Shown: positions 15,822 through 22,525 of the stretch, one piece after another
Position numbering within the stretch: the stretch's first letter is position 1
Layout: each line of letters begins with the position of its first letter
DNA from: Acrocarpospora macrocephala
Lineage (GTDB): Bacteria > Actinomycetota > Actinomycetes > Streptosporangiales > Streptosporangiaceae
Assembly (NCBI RefSeq): GCF_009687865.1
Contig: NZ_BLAE01000018.1
Coordinates: 1-36,745, forward strand
Reading direction: 5' to 3'
DNA: 36,745 bases
Notes under the pieces: model-generated
The model's input: the letters and a program-made list of their open reading frames with translations, nothing else
Told to the model about the DNA's origin: nothing
Databases searched by the model: none
Position numbers and translations under genes: made by a program

Positions 15822-16637
15822 TTATGACCAGGTGGTGAGTCGGCCGTCGGCGCCGATGCCCACGTAGAAAGCCAACGCGAATCGGCTTCCCCCGACGCTG
15901 GGGCTGACCGCATGATAGTTGCGCGGATCGAAGAGCAGCGCGTCGCCTGCCTCGGCATTGACCGTCACCGACTGCTCGTCGAACGTGAGCGTAGGCCAGC
16001 AGGAGCCCACGCGATGGGCCTCGTCCCGCGGATTCCAGCGTCGTGACCAGATCGTGGTTTCTCCTCCTTTCTCCGGCATGGTGAGGTAGAGGTTGAAAAC
16101 GAGCTGAACTATCGGACGAACGTTGAGGAAATCAGCTGGTAACTCCCGGGCGATCTCATCCCAATGCGGGGGTGCACCGTGACTGTTTTCCCGGATCATC
16201 CCCCAGTAGACCTCGCGGTCCCCGACGGTGGCCGGCCGGGCGGGATCAGGGTGCGGCCAGGCGGCCTCAATTCGGGTCAGGCAGCGCCGGCGAAGATCGC
16301 CTTGCGGGCAGTTCCGCCAGTAGTGGTTGGCGGCGTCCGCCTGCCGCCAATAGTCCTCAGTGAGATGGCCGACCGGTAAAAAGTGATTGATAATCGGGCC
16401 GAAGTGGAATGTAGCCACCTGATATCTTGACTCGTCGAACGCGGACAGGTTGTCCGTCGGCAAGCCTGCGACGAATCGAGCGCATTCATCCGAGTCCAGG
16501 AATCGTTTGAGCTGAACGGCTCCCGCCAGGCCCGCGGAAAGACTGATCATGTGGTCCTGGGTGAGTTCAGTCGTGACGATCTTGTGGAAGAAGGAGTTGC
16601 CGAGCTGTGCGGGCGATTGGGGCTCGACGGTCGTCAT
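15822..16637 (-). CDS. 2-oxoglutarate/Fe(II)-dependent oxygenase-like protein
   Basis: The 271-residue protein has the double-stranded beta-helix features of 2OG-Fe(II) oxygenases: His158-x-Asp160 in PPHWDEIA, distal His242 in DPRNYHAV, and Arg252 ten residues later for 2-oxoglutarate. Before the distal His, NAEAGDALLFDPRNYH has the usual strand-turn pattern. The open frame extends to 16937, but GGGAGG lies five bases before ATG 16637, and a promoter (ATGACG/TATGAT) would start transcription near 16673, which supports the short form. The substrate is unknown; amino acid or peptide hydroxylation is typical. It converges with the LysR gene. Codon use is less GC-biased than in most neighbours, and the gene may be acquired. 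Confidence 0.72.
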   Translation of the reverse strand: MTTVEPQSPAQLGNSFFHKIVTTELTQDHMISLSAGLAGAVQLKRFLDSDECARFVAGLPTDNLSAFDESRYQVATFHFGPIINHFLPVGHLTEDYWRQADAANHYWRNCPQGDLRRRCLTRIEAAWPHPDPARPATVGDREVYWGMIRENSHGAPPHWDEIARELPADFLNVRPIVQLVFNLYLTMPEKGGETTIWSRRWNPRDEAHRVGSCWPTLTFDEQSVTVNAEAGDALLFDPRNYHAVSPSVGGSRFALAFYVGIGADGRLTTWS

Positions 16638-16679
16638 CAGCGCCTCCCACATCGGGACAGAGTTTTCGGCGGCGAACAG

Positions 16680-16709
16680 ATCATATGGTGCCGTCGAAGC
16701 TCTCGTCAT
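16680..16709 (-). promoter_or_regulatory. Candidate promoter of the oxygenase
   Basis: On the minus strand, ATGACG (16709-16704) and TATGAT (16685-16680) are 18 bp apart, predicting a transcript start near 16673 and a leader of about 36 bases before ATG 16637. Confidence 0.4.
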
Positions 16710-16740
16710 CGACCGGGGCGCGGGGGATTCGGCTTCCCAA

Positions 16741-16756
16741 TCGTGATAAATCACGA
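16741..16756. promoter_or_regulatory. Perfect inverted repeat in the divergent gap
   Basis: TCGTGAT-AA-ATCACGA has perfect 7-bp arms and lies just upstream of the candidate oxygenase promoter. It is a likely operator; the regulator is not recognised. The rest of the 480-bp gap 16638-17118 shows no supported gene, although both strands have weak open frames. Confidence 0.5.
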
Positions 16757-17118
16757 TAAGCCGGACACCGCGTTCGTTTTCCCGCTCCATGGGGATCGCG
16801 GCGGGCCGCCTAAATTCCCCCAGTTCTGGTAACGCAGGTCGCCACTCCCCCGCTGACCCAAATAGCGCCGGCGAGGTGGGCCCGGCCGCGCCGACCGATC
16901 GTGGTGTCTTGGCTCGCGACATACGGTGGGCCTTCATGCTGGGACGGCTCAGCTGGGATAGCGGGTGGCGGTATGGCCTCCGTCCCGGAGTGACCGGGAT
17001 GGAGGGATTTATGGTCAGTTGGCCGTGGGGTGAGCACGATATTGATCGAACGCTGATCGTTGTGGATCAGCCGCATGATCTCTATCCGATTACGTCGGAT
17101 TTCGAGAGAGGAACCCCC

Positions 17119-17376
17119 ATGCGTCACGCCCCCAGCCGTTCCGCGACCCCGCCGGTTCGCGATGAGACCTCGCCCGGTGGCCTACCGGTCCCAGGCCCCT
17201 TCCGCCGAATTCCACGACGTAGAATAATCGTTTTGATCGTCATCCTCGTCGCGGTGGGCACGATCTTCGCCGTCGATTCCCAACTGGCCGTCACCGTTCT
17301 CGACATGATCTCCGTCGGGGTGGCCTGCCTCGAAATCGCCAGGTGCGAGACCGCCACCCAACTGCGCACGGAGTGA
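17119..17376 (+). CDS. Small single-pass membrane protein
   Basis: This 85-residue protein is not recognised. It has a polar, proline/arginine-rich N-terminus (about residues 1-37), one strong membrane helix (IIVLIVILVAVGTIFAVDS) preceded by RRIPRRR, and a tail with two cysteines (VACLEIARCETAT). The positive residues before the helix predict an inside N-terminus and a short outside tail. GAGGAA lies before ATG 17119; a longer in-frame version from 16789 is possible but lacks support. It precedes the transmembrane HTH gene by 80 bp and may belong to the same unit. Confidence 0.55.
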   Translation: MRHAPSRSATPPVRDETSPGGLPVPGPFRRIPRRRIIVLIVILVAVGTIFAVDSQLAVTVLDMISVGVACLEIARCETATQLRTE

Positions 17377-17456
17377 TTCCCTGGGCATAAGCTGAACTCA
17401 CCTCGGCGGTGCCGACCGGCAACGGTTGGAGGTTTCTCGCTCCCGGAGAGAACCAG

Positions 17457-18647
17457 ATGACGGTGCCTCACCCCCCGGCAAATCCCATTGCCAGCTTCAG
17501 CGCGGAACTTCGCTCTTTGGCGGCGGATCGCACGATCGGCGACCTGGCCGGGCGTACCGGGCTGCTCACCGAAACGGTGAAACTGCTGCTGGCCGGCGAG
17601 CAGCTGTTCTCCTGGGAGGTGACCAGCGTTTTCCTGGACGCGTGCGATGCGACTCCCCATCAGTGGCGCCCCCGCTGGGAGCGCCTCGCACGCGAAAAGG
17701 GCCGACGAGTATGGAGTCGGAAGTACGACCCGGTGGGCGCCTTTCCCGACCCGGATTCGGCCAGGTCGATCGACGAGTTCGTCGACCTGATGCAGAAGCT
17801 CAGAGTGCATGCGGGCGAGCTGACCTACCAGACACTCGAAGATCGGGCGAAGGTCGAGCATCGGAGACTCCCGCATACCACGGTGAACGCCGTGATGAAG
17901 AAGCGGACGCGGCCCCAGCCAGACTTGGTCGAGGCGTTCGTCGAGGCCTGCGGGCTGCCGTTGCCGGAAAGGCGACGATGGCGGATGAAGTGGATGGAAC
18001 TCGTCGCGCAGGGCCAAGGCGATCACACGGCTACGATCAACGGCGCCCAGGCGCAACAGACGGTCCCCGAATCTCCATCGCCGCCCATCCCCATCGTGAG
18101 CTCGTCCGCTCCGCTCGCCGAATCCGCGAGCACAGCGGATTCGGCGCCCGATATGCCGCCGCCGGCGCCAAAACGGTTAATCAGGCGGGTCGTTCTCGGC
18201 GTGTCCGGCGCTTTCTTGCTGCTGGCCGGTATAGGTGTGGGGAGACTGACCGCAGCTGAGGTCGTGGAGACTCCCATACTCGGGGGTCCGCCCTATTCCC
18301 TGATTCAGGACCAGCCCCTTTCGCTTCCCTACAAGCTTCCGATGTCCCGGGACTGGCATCTCGACCTGCGACTCACCCTGGGCCATACCCCAGAAGGGGG
18401 CCTGCAGAACTGCACCTATTACGGCCAAATGCTCGTACGGATCGAGCGGCCGGGTGCGTCGCCACTGGAATATAAGTCACTACTCGGTCATAGAAATCTG
18501 ACTTTACCCAGGATCCCCATCGGGCGAACGGACTCTATGCGCATAGTCGTCACATTCAAGGTCGTGGGTCGTCCGACTCCCGCCCTCGATGGTCCTTGTC
18601 AGCTGACACTAGATCTCAACGGAAGCACCGTGCGCGCAGGCGAATGA
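17457..18647 (+). CDS. Membrane-anchored helix-turn-helix protein with extracytoplasmic sensor domain
   Basis: The 396-residue protein appears to have three parts. Residues about 10-75 and 100-180 form two helical, Xre-like helix-turn-helix units (TIGDLAGRTGLLTETVKLLL; LTYQTLEDRAKVEHRRLPHT). A Pro/Ser-rich linker (185-235) leads to one membrane helix at about 243-264 (VVLGVSGAFLLLAGIGVG). The last 130 residues are beta-rich and carry two cysteines (QNCTYY, DGPCQL), probably a disulfide outside the cell. This is the ToxR/CadC topology: DNA-binding end inside, sensor outside. GGAGAG precedes ATG 17457. Two solute-binding lipoproteins follow immediately (27 bp to the first), which suggests they pass a signal to the outer domain. 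No direct homologue is recognised; DNA binding and signalling are inferred. Confidence 0.7.
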   Translation: MTVPHPPANPIASFSAELRSLAADRTIGDLAGRTGLLTETVKLLLAGEQLFSWEVTSVFLDACDATPHQWRPRWERLAREKGRRVWSRKYDPVGAFPDPDSARSIDEFVDLMQKLRVHAGELTYQTLEDRAKVEHRRLPHTTVNAVMKKRTRPQPDLVEAFVEACGLPLPERRRWRMKWMELVAQGQGDHTATINGAQAQQTVPESPSPPIPIVSSSAPLAESASTADSAPDMPPPAPKRLIRRVVLGVSGAFLLLAGIGVGRLTAAEVVETPILGGPPYSLIQDQPLSLPYKLPMSRDWHLDLRLTLGHTPEGGLQNCTYYGQMLVRIERPGASPLEYKSLLGHRNLTLPRIPIGRTDSMRIVVTFKVVGRPTPALDGPCQLTLDLNGSTVRAGE

Positions 18648-18674
18648 CGCGGCGGTTGAAATGATCGGAGCGTC

Positions 18675-19511
18675 ATGACCCTCTTACGGTTGATCGCGGC
18701 TCTCACCGTCCTCACCGCCTGTGGTGCGACGACTCCGGAAACGAAGCCAACGGAACAGCCGAGTCACACGCTCGTCGGCAAGACCACATTGACGATCGCG
18801 GTCAAGATCGGCCCGGGACTCATGGAATACGTCAAAGACGACCCCAGCAGCCGTTCCGGCTTCGACGCCGATGTCGCCAACTATGTCGCCCGGCAGCTGG
18901 GCGCCACGAAAATCGCCTGGAAGGACGTCCTCACCAAGGACCGGGAGGAGGTGTTGCAGAACGGCAGTGCCGACCTGGTGGTGGCCACTTACACCATGAA
19001 TGAGAACCGCCGCGACATCGTCTCCTTCGCCGGGCCGTACCTCATCGTGGGCCAGGACATTCTGATCCGCACCGCCGACATCGGCAAGATCACCGGGCTG
19101 GACAGCCTCAAGAACAGGCAGACGTGCGCGTCGCAGGGGTCGACGAGCGCGCAGCGGCTGGTGCAGCACTTCGGGGCGGCCTGGGACACCCCCGACCACC
19201 TGGTCAGGGAGAACAGCACGATCGTCTGCCGTGACGGGCTGCTGGCCGGCCGGTACGACGCCGTCTCCACGGACAACTCGATCCTCGTCGGCTACGCCGC
19301 TCAGCACCCCGAGCAGCTTCACCTGGTCGGCCAGCCATTCACCAGCGAGGAGATCGGCATCGGCCTGGCCAATCGCCACGCGGCGGACGTACCCAAGATC
19401 AACGAGATTCTCCGGGAGATGATCAGGAGCGGCGAGGGGGCCAAGAGCATCAGGAAGCACTTCGGCCCGCTGGCCGATTCCTTCCTCAAGAACGTACCGA
19501 AACCCCGGTAG
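18675..19511 (+). CDS. Orphan family-3 solute-binding lipoprotein, copy A
   Basis: The 278-residue protein has a lipoprotein signal peptide with lipobox LTAC and lipid-bearing Cys16, then a complete two-lobed family-3 (amino-acid type) binding domain. Marker segments are LTIAVKIGPGLMEY, SGFDADVANYVARQLGA, ADLVVATYTMNENRRDIVSFAGPY and DAVSTDNSILVGYAA. Such proteins normally feed glutamate/aspartate-type ABC importers, but no permease or ATPase gene is nearby. It closely resembles copy B about 190 bp downstream; the block from SFAGPYL to AWD is nearly identical. Two cysteines in the mature part (RQTCAS and TIVCRD) are conserved in copy B and may form a disulfide. It may deliver a ligand signal to the membrane HTH protein. 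Confidence 0.85.
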   Translation: MTLLRLIAALTVLTACGATTPETKPTEQPSHTLVGKTTLTIAVKIGPGLMEYVKDDPSSRSGFDADVANYVARQLGATKIAWKDVLTKDREEVLQNGSADLVVATYTMNENRRDIVSFAGPYLIVGQDILIRTADIGKITGLDSLKNRQTCASQGSTSAQRLVQHFGAAWDTPDHLVRENSTIVCRDGLLAGRYDAVSTDNSILVGYAAQHPEQLHLVGQPFTSEEIGIGLANRHAADVPKINEILREMIRSGEGAKSIRKHFGPLADSFLKNVPKPR

Positions 19512-19702
19512 CGGTCGCCGCGCGCTGCTCGTCCGGATATCGACGCTGCTCACCGGGCATCCGGGATACGCCGGGATAGCCGGGCGCATCCGGGGTCGTG
19601 CCGGATAGTCGGGGAGGGGTTGCGCTCGGTAGTCGGCCCTGATGCAGTGGCGCCTGAACGAGTTCGCGGCGGGGGCGAACCCTTTTCCGGATCTCGGCGA
19701 CC

Positions 19703-20560
19703 ATGCGGATCTCTCACTTTGAGCGGAGGGTCGTGACCGGCTTACGACGGAGGACCAGGGCGGCGGTTGCCGTCCTCATCCTCACCTGCACGACAGCGTG
19801 CGATGCCTCGAGCGGCTACCCATCCCTCGTCAACAGGGCCACGCTGAGGATCGCGGTAAGCGCTTCGCTGCCGGGACTCAGCGAATTCGCCGACCACCAC
19901 CGCAGTGGATTCGACATCGACGTGGCCACCTACGTGGCCACCGAGCTCGGAGCTCGGCGCATCGAATGGCACGAGGTCGTGCCACGGGCTCGCGAGCGCG
20001 TGCTGCGTGACGGTGGTGTCGATCTGGTGGTCGCCAGCTACATCATGAACGAGAACCGTCTTGACGTTGTCTCGTTCGCCGGCCCGTACCTCATGGTCGG
20101 TCAGGACATCCTTATTCGTACCGCTGATATGGGAAAGATCGCCGGGGTGGATGACCTCAAGGACCGGCAGACCTGCGTTTCGGAGGGTTCGACCAGCGCG
20201 CAGCGGCTGGTGCAGCGTTTCGGCACGGCCTGGGACGAGCCCGCCCATCTGATCAGGCTTGACAACACCGGCGCATGCGTCGAGCGCCTGCTCACCGGGC
20301 AACTCGACGCCGTCTCCACCGGCAACTCGATCCTCGTCGGCTACGCCGCCCAGCACCCCGGCCGGCTGCACCTGGTCGGCCGCCCCTTCACCAGCGAGGA
20401 AGTCGGGATCGGCCTGGCCAAGGGCAACACCGCGGACATCCCCCGGATCAACGCGATCCTCCGGCAAATGATCGATAAGGGCGCCTGGGCGGCCAGCATC
20501 AGAAGAAGCCTGGGTACGGCGGCGGACTCGTTCATCGACAATCAGCCCAAGCCACCGTGA
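19703..20560 (+). CDS. Orphan family-3 solute-binding lipoprotein, copy B
   Basis: The 285-residue paralogue of the preceding gene has a long basic n-region, lipobox TTAC (Cys33), the same binding-protein fold and the same cysteine pair (RQTCVS, GACVER). The copies differ most near the N-terminus and around IRLDNTGACVERL versus VRENSTIVCRDGL, so ligand preference may differ. ATG 19703 has no good ribosome binding site; GTG 19733, with GGAGGG just before it, would give a shorter signal peptide and is a fair alternative. The 191-bp gap before it (19512-19702) holds GGGATA/CCGGGAT repeats and no gene. It converges with the TetR gene. Confidence 0.82.
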   Translation: MRISHFERRVVTGLRRRTRAAVAVLILTCTTACDASSGYPSLVNRATLRIAVSASLPGLSEFADHHRSGFDIDVATYVATELGARRIEWHEVVPRARERVLRDGGVDLVVASYIMNENRLDVVSFAGPYLMVGQDILIRTADMGKIAGVDDLKDRQTCVSEGSTSAQRLVQRFGTAWDEPAHLIRLDNTGACVERLLTGQLDAVSTGNSILVGYAAQHPGRLHLVGRPFTSEEVGIGLAKGNTADIPRINAILRQMIDKGAWAASIRRSLGTAADSFIDNQPKPP

Positions 20561-20578
20561 CCTGACAATCCGGTTTCA

Positions 20579-21106
20579 TCAGGGGCGGAGTCCGTCGTTG
20601 ATCACTGTGAGTAGGCGGGTGCGTGAGGCGGGGTTGGCGTGGCTGGCGGCATGGACCGCGCCCGACAGTAGGGCCATCAGGTCGGGGAGGCCGATGTCGC
20701 CGCGCACCGCGCCCGCCTGCTGAGCGCGGGCCAGCAATCCACTTAGCGCGTCCGCCAGTTCCTGGCCGACCTGCGTCTCGCCGGTGCGGCCTGCCGCCAG
20801 CACATCGGCGTACATGTCTCCTGATTCCACGGCGTAGGCGAAGAACGCGAAGAACGCCGGACCTGCTCCCTCGGTGGTGAGGGAGTCGACCTTGGACGCC
20901 AGGATCCGTACCCGGGCCAGGAAGACCGCCTCCAGGAGGGCTTCCTTGGTGGGGAAATGCCGGAAGACCGTGCCGACGCCGACTCCTGCCTCGCGGGCGA
21001 TCTCCTCGGTCGAGGCGGCCAGGCCCTTGGCCGTGAAGACCGCGTCCGCCGCCGCCAGCACGCGGTCCCGGTTGCGCCGGGCGTCGGCGCGCAGCGGCCT
21101 ATCCAT
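20579..21106 (-). CDS. TetR-family transcriptional repressor
   Basis: The 175-residue protein has the TetR DNA-binding domain in residues 5-55 (RDRVLAAADAVFTAKGLAAS, GVGVGTVFRHFPTKEALLEAVF) and a helical ligand domain. ATG 21106 is preferred over TTG 21112. It diverges from the SnoaL-like gene at 21179 and very probably binds the 18-bp palindrome in their shared promoter, so it would repress that gene and perhaps itself. The ligand is unknown; the C-terminal domain resembles SbtR-type TetR regulators (LPDLMALLSGAVHAA). Confidence 0.92.
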   Translation of the reverse strand: MDRPLRADARRNRDRVLAAADAVFTAKGLAASTEEIAREAGVGVGTVFRHFPTKEALLEAVFLARVRILASKVDSLTTEGAGPAFFAFFAYAVESGDMYADVLAAGRTGETQVGQELADALSGLLARAQQAGAVRGDIGLPDLMALLSGAVHAASHANPASRTRLLTVINDGLRP

Positions 21107-21135
21107 TGACAAACGGAGTGATCACTCCGTATCTT
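21106..21135 (+). promoter_or_regulatory. Promoter of the SnoaL-like gene with embedded TetR operator
   Basis: TTGACA (21106-21111) and TATCTT (21130-21135) are 18 bp apart. The spacer and its edges hold the perfect 18-bp palindrome ACGGAGTGATCACTCCGT (21113-21130), which would block RNA polymerase when bound. The -35 box overlaps the tetR start codon. A partial half-site, GCGGAGTCACG, follows at 21140. On the other strand TATAAT (21162-21157) is a possible tetR -10 box. Confidence 0.8.
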
Positions 21136-21178
21136 CTAAGCGGAGTCACGAGTCCGATTATATGCCCAGGAGGTCACC

Positions 21179-21565
21179 ATGAACGCACGCGAAGCCTTCG
21201 CCGCCTGGCAGGAGGCCGTCCTCACCAACGGCAGCATCGATCACCTCTTCGCCGACGACGCCATCATCGAACTCCCGTTCAACCCCGGCCGCCCGCGCCT
21301 GAACCGCACCGAATTCCTCACCCTCGCCGGCGCCCGCGCCACCATGCCCGTCCGTTTCGACGAGTTCCGCGACCTCGTCATCCACGACACCGGCGACCCC
21401 GAAGTGATCATCGCCGAATACTCGATCGCCGGCACCCACACAACCACCGGCCACCAGGCCACCGCCCCCTTCGTCATGATCCTCCGCGTACGAAACGGCC
21501 GAATCCTCCAGCTCCGCGAATACCAGGACGTCCCCACCATGACCGCGGCACTGGCTCCCGCATAA
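21179..21565 (+). CDS. SnoaL-like / NTF2-fold protein
   Basis: The 128-residue cone-fold protein starts with the helix NAREAFAAWQEAVLTNG and continues with HLFADDAIIELPFNPG, the FDEF strand and the final FVMILRVRNGRILQLREYQD. This pattern is typical of SnoaL-like proteins, some of which are small-molecule isomerases, hydrolases or ligand-binding proteins. AGGAGG lies six bases before ATG 21179. It is controlled by the divergent TetR gene and its ligand may be the inducer. Catalytic residues cannot be assigned. Confidence 0.85.
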   Translation: MNAREAFAAWQEAVLTNGSIDHLFADDAIIELPFNPGRPRLNRTEFLTLAGARATMPVRFDEFRDLVIHDTGDPEVIIAEYSIAGTHTTTGHQATAPFVMILRVRNGRILQLREYQDVPTMTAALAPA

Positions 21566-21574
21566 CCCGGCCGA

Positions 21575-21952
21575 TCAGCCGCTACCGAGGTCGCGAAGCC
21601 TCTTGGCGATTTCACTGACGTCATCGAGCTCGCCGGTGGTGACGGCGATCACCAGCGTCTCCGCGGCATCGGTGTCCGTGCCGGTCAGGATCTGGCCGTT
21701 CAGCTCCAGGAAGACGACGGCGGAGGTCCAGCCCAAACGTTTGTTGCCATCGACGAGGGGGTGACCGATGATCAGGCTCTGGATCAGGGCGGCCGCCTTG
21801 GTCCAGAGATCGGGGTAAGCGTCCTCGCCGTACAAGCTGGTCTGCGGCCGAAAGACGGCCGCGTGCAACTGCCCGCCATCACGCAACCCAACCGAGGGAA
21901 GAATCTCCTCCGCGATCGCCAGCACATCCGTCGTCGTGAGAAACACCGTCAC
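21575..21952 (-). CDS. doc: Doc-type toxin (Fic/Doc fold)
   Basis: The 125-residue protein of the Fic/Doc family probably phosphorylates EF-Tu, as Doc of phage P1 does, and stops translation. The core motif is HPLVDGNKRLGW, with His64, an Asp, Asn and Lys-Arg; Fic proteins read HPFxxGNxR, so Phe is replaced by Leu here. The rest (LHAAVFRPQTSLYGEDAYPD) fits the death-on-curing subfamily. Start GTG 21952 overlaps the stop of the upstream antitoxin as GTGA. The main activity, toxin or regulated NMP transferase, is family-based inference. Confidence 0.85.
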   Translation of the reverse strand: MTVFLTTTDVLAIAEEILPSVGLRDGGQLHAAVFRPQTSLYGEDAYPDLWTKAAALIQSLIIGHPLVDGNKRLGWTSAVVFLELNGQILTGTDTDAAETLVIAVTTGELDDVSEIAKRLRDLGSG

Positions 21953-22149
21953 TGCGAAAGCCGGTGCAGAAGCTCAGCATCCCGCTGAGCGACCTTACGC
22001 GCGATGGCCCGCACCGCACTCTCCTGCCGACGAGCCAGATGCTCTTCAATCGCGATGACAATCTCGCTGTTCAGACTGTTGCCATCCTCATCGGCCGCAA
22101 CCCGCAACCGCGCATGGATCTCATCCGGCAACCGAAGTCGAAGTTCCAT
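21949..22149 (-). CDS. Ribbon-helix-helix antitoxin of the Doc-type pair
   Basis: The 66-residue protein has an Arc-like ribbon-helix-helix unit (MELRLRLPDEIHARLRVAAD, NSLNSEIVIAIEEHLARR) followed by a charged helix that probably covers the toxin. ATG 22149 fits the family start; the longer form to 22194 crosses the operator-like repeats. No ribosome binding site is seen, so the transcript may be leaderless. It is first in the toxin-antitoxin unit and probably autorepresses it. Confidence 0.82.
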   Translation of the reverse strand: MELRLRLPDEIHARLRVAADEDGNSLNSEIVIAIEEHLARRQESAVRAIARKVAQRDAELLHRLSQ

Positions 22150-22157
22150 GCGGCAAT

Positions 22158-22176
22158 GGTACCCAAAAACGGTACC
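22158..22176. promoter_or_regulatory. Paired GGTACC sites, candidate antitoxin operator
   Basis: Two GGTACC palindromes (22158-22163, 22171-22176) are 13 bp centre to centre, separated by CAAAAAC, directly before the antitoxin ATG. Ribbon-helix-helix repressors bind such paired short sites. The link to this antitoxin is inferred. Confidence 0.5.
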
Positions 22177-22238
22177 TCGGAACGATCCCACCAACGACGG
22201 GAGTTCATCCTGCCTGCGTTAATTGGGGGAAACTGGCC

Positions 22239-22353
22239 GGCGGAGTCGACTCCGGGGCCCGCAGCAGCCTCGGAGTGACTCCGCCGTGGTCTTTGGAGGG
22301 TCGGTGTGGTGGGCGGGTCGCGCGGTGTGTCCTGGCACCGCGCGACCCTTTCT
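22239..22353 (+). ncRNA. Structured intergenic RNA candidate ending in an intrinsic terminator
   Basis: The 3' end is a perfect 13-bp stem (22315-22327 with 22336-22348: GGGTCGCGCGGTG / CACCGCGCGACCC) with an 8-base loop and then TTTCT, a textbook terminator on the plus strand. No plus-strand gene lies between 21565 and here. Upstream, CGGAGTCGACTCCG (22241-22254) and CGGAGTGACTCCG (22271-22283) are palindromes, and GGCGGAGT pairs with ACTCCGCC across them. A short transcript from this gap is possible; no promoter is certain. The remaining gap 22354-22525 holds no other recognised element. Confidence 0.4.
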
Positions 22354-22525
22354 CGCGTTCCACCATCAGTTCGTATCCCTTTACCTACCCCAAGGGGCGT
22401 TCCCGTAAATGATGATGCTGGAGAAGTCGTAAGGGGCGCGTAAGCGAGATCTGCGACCTGAGTCGTACTCGCGAATCAGCCCTGAGGCGGACCGCGATTG
22501 AGCAGGCCATACATATCGTGGGGGC

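Noticed and set aside
16638-16937. 100-codon N-terminal extension of the 2OG oxygenase
   Set aside because: GGGAGG at the right distance before ATG 16637 and a promoter placing the transcript start near 16673 favour the short form.
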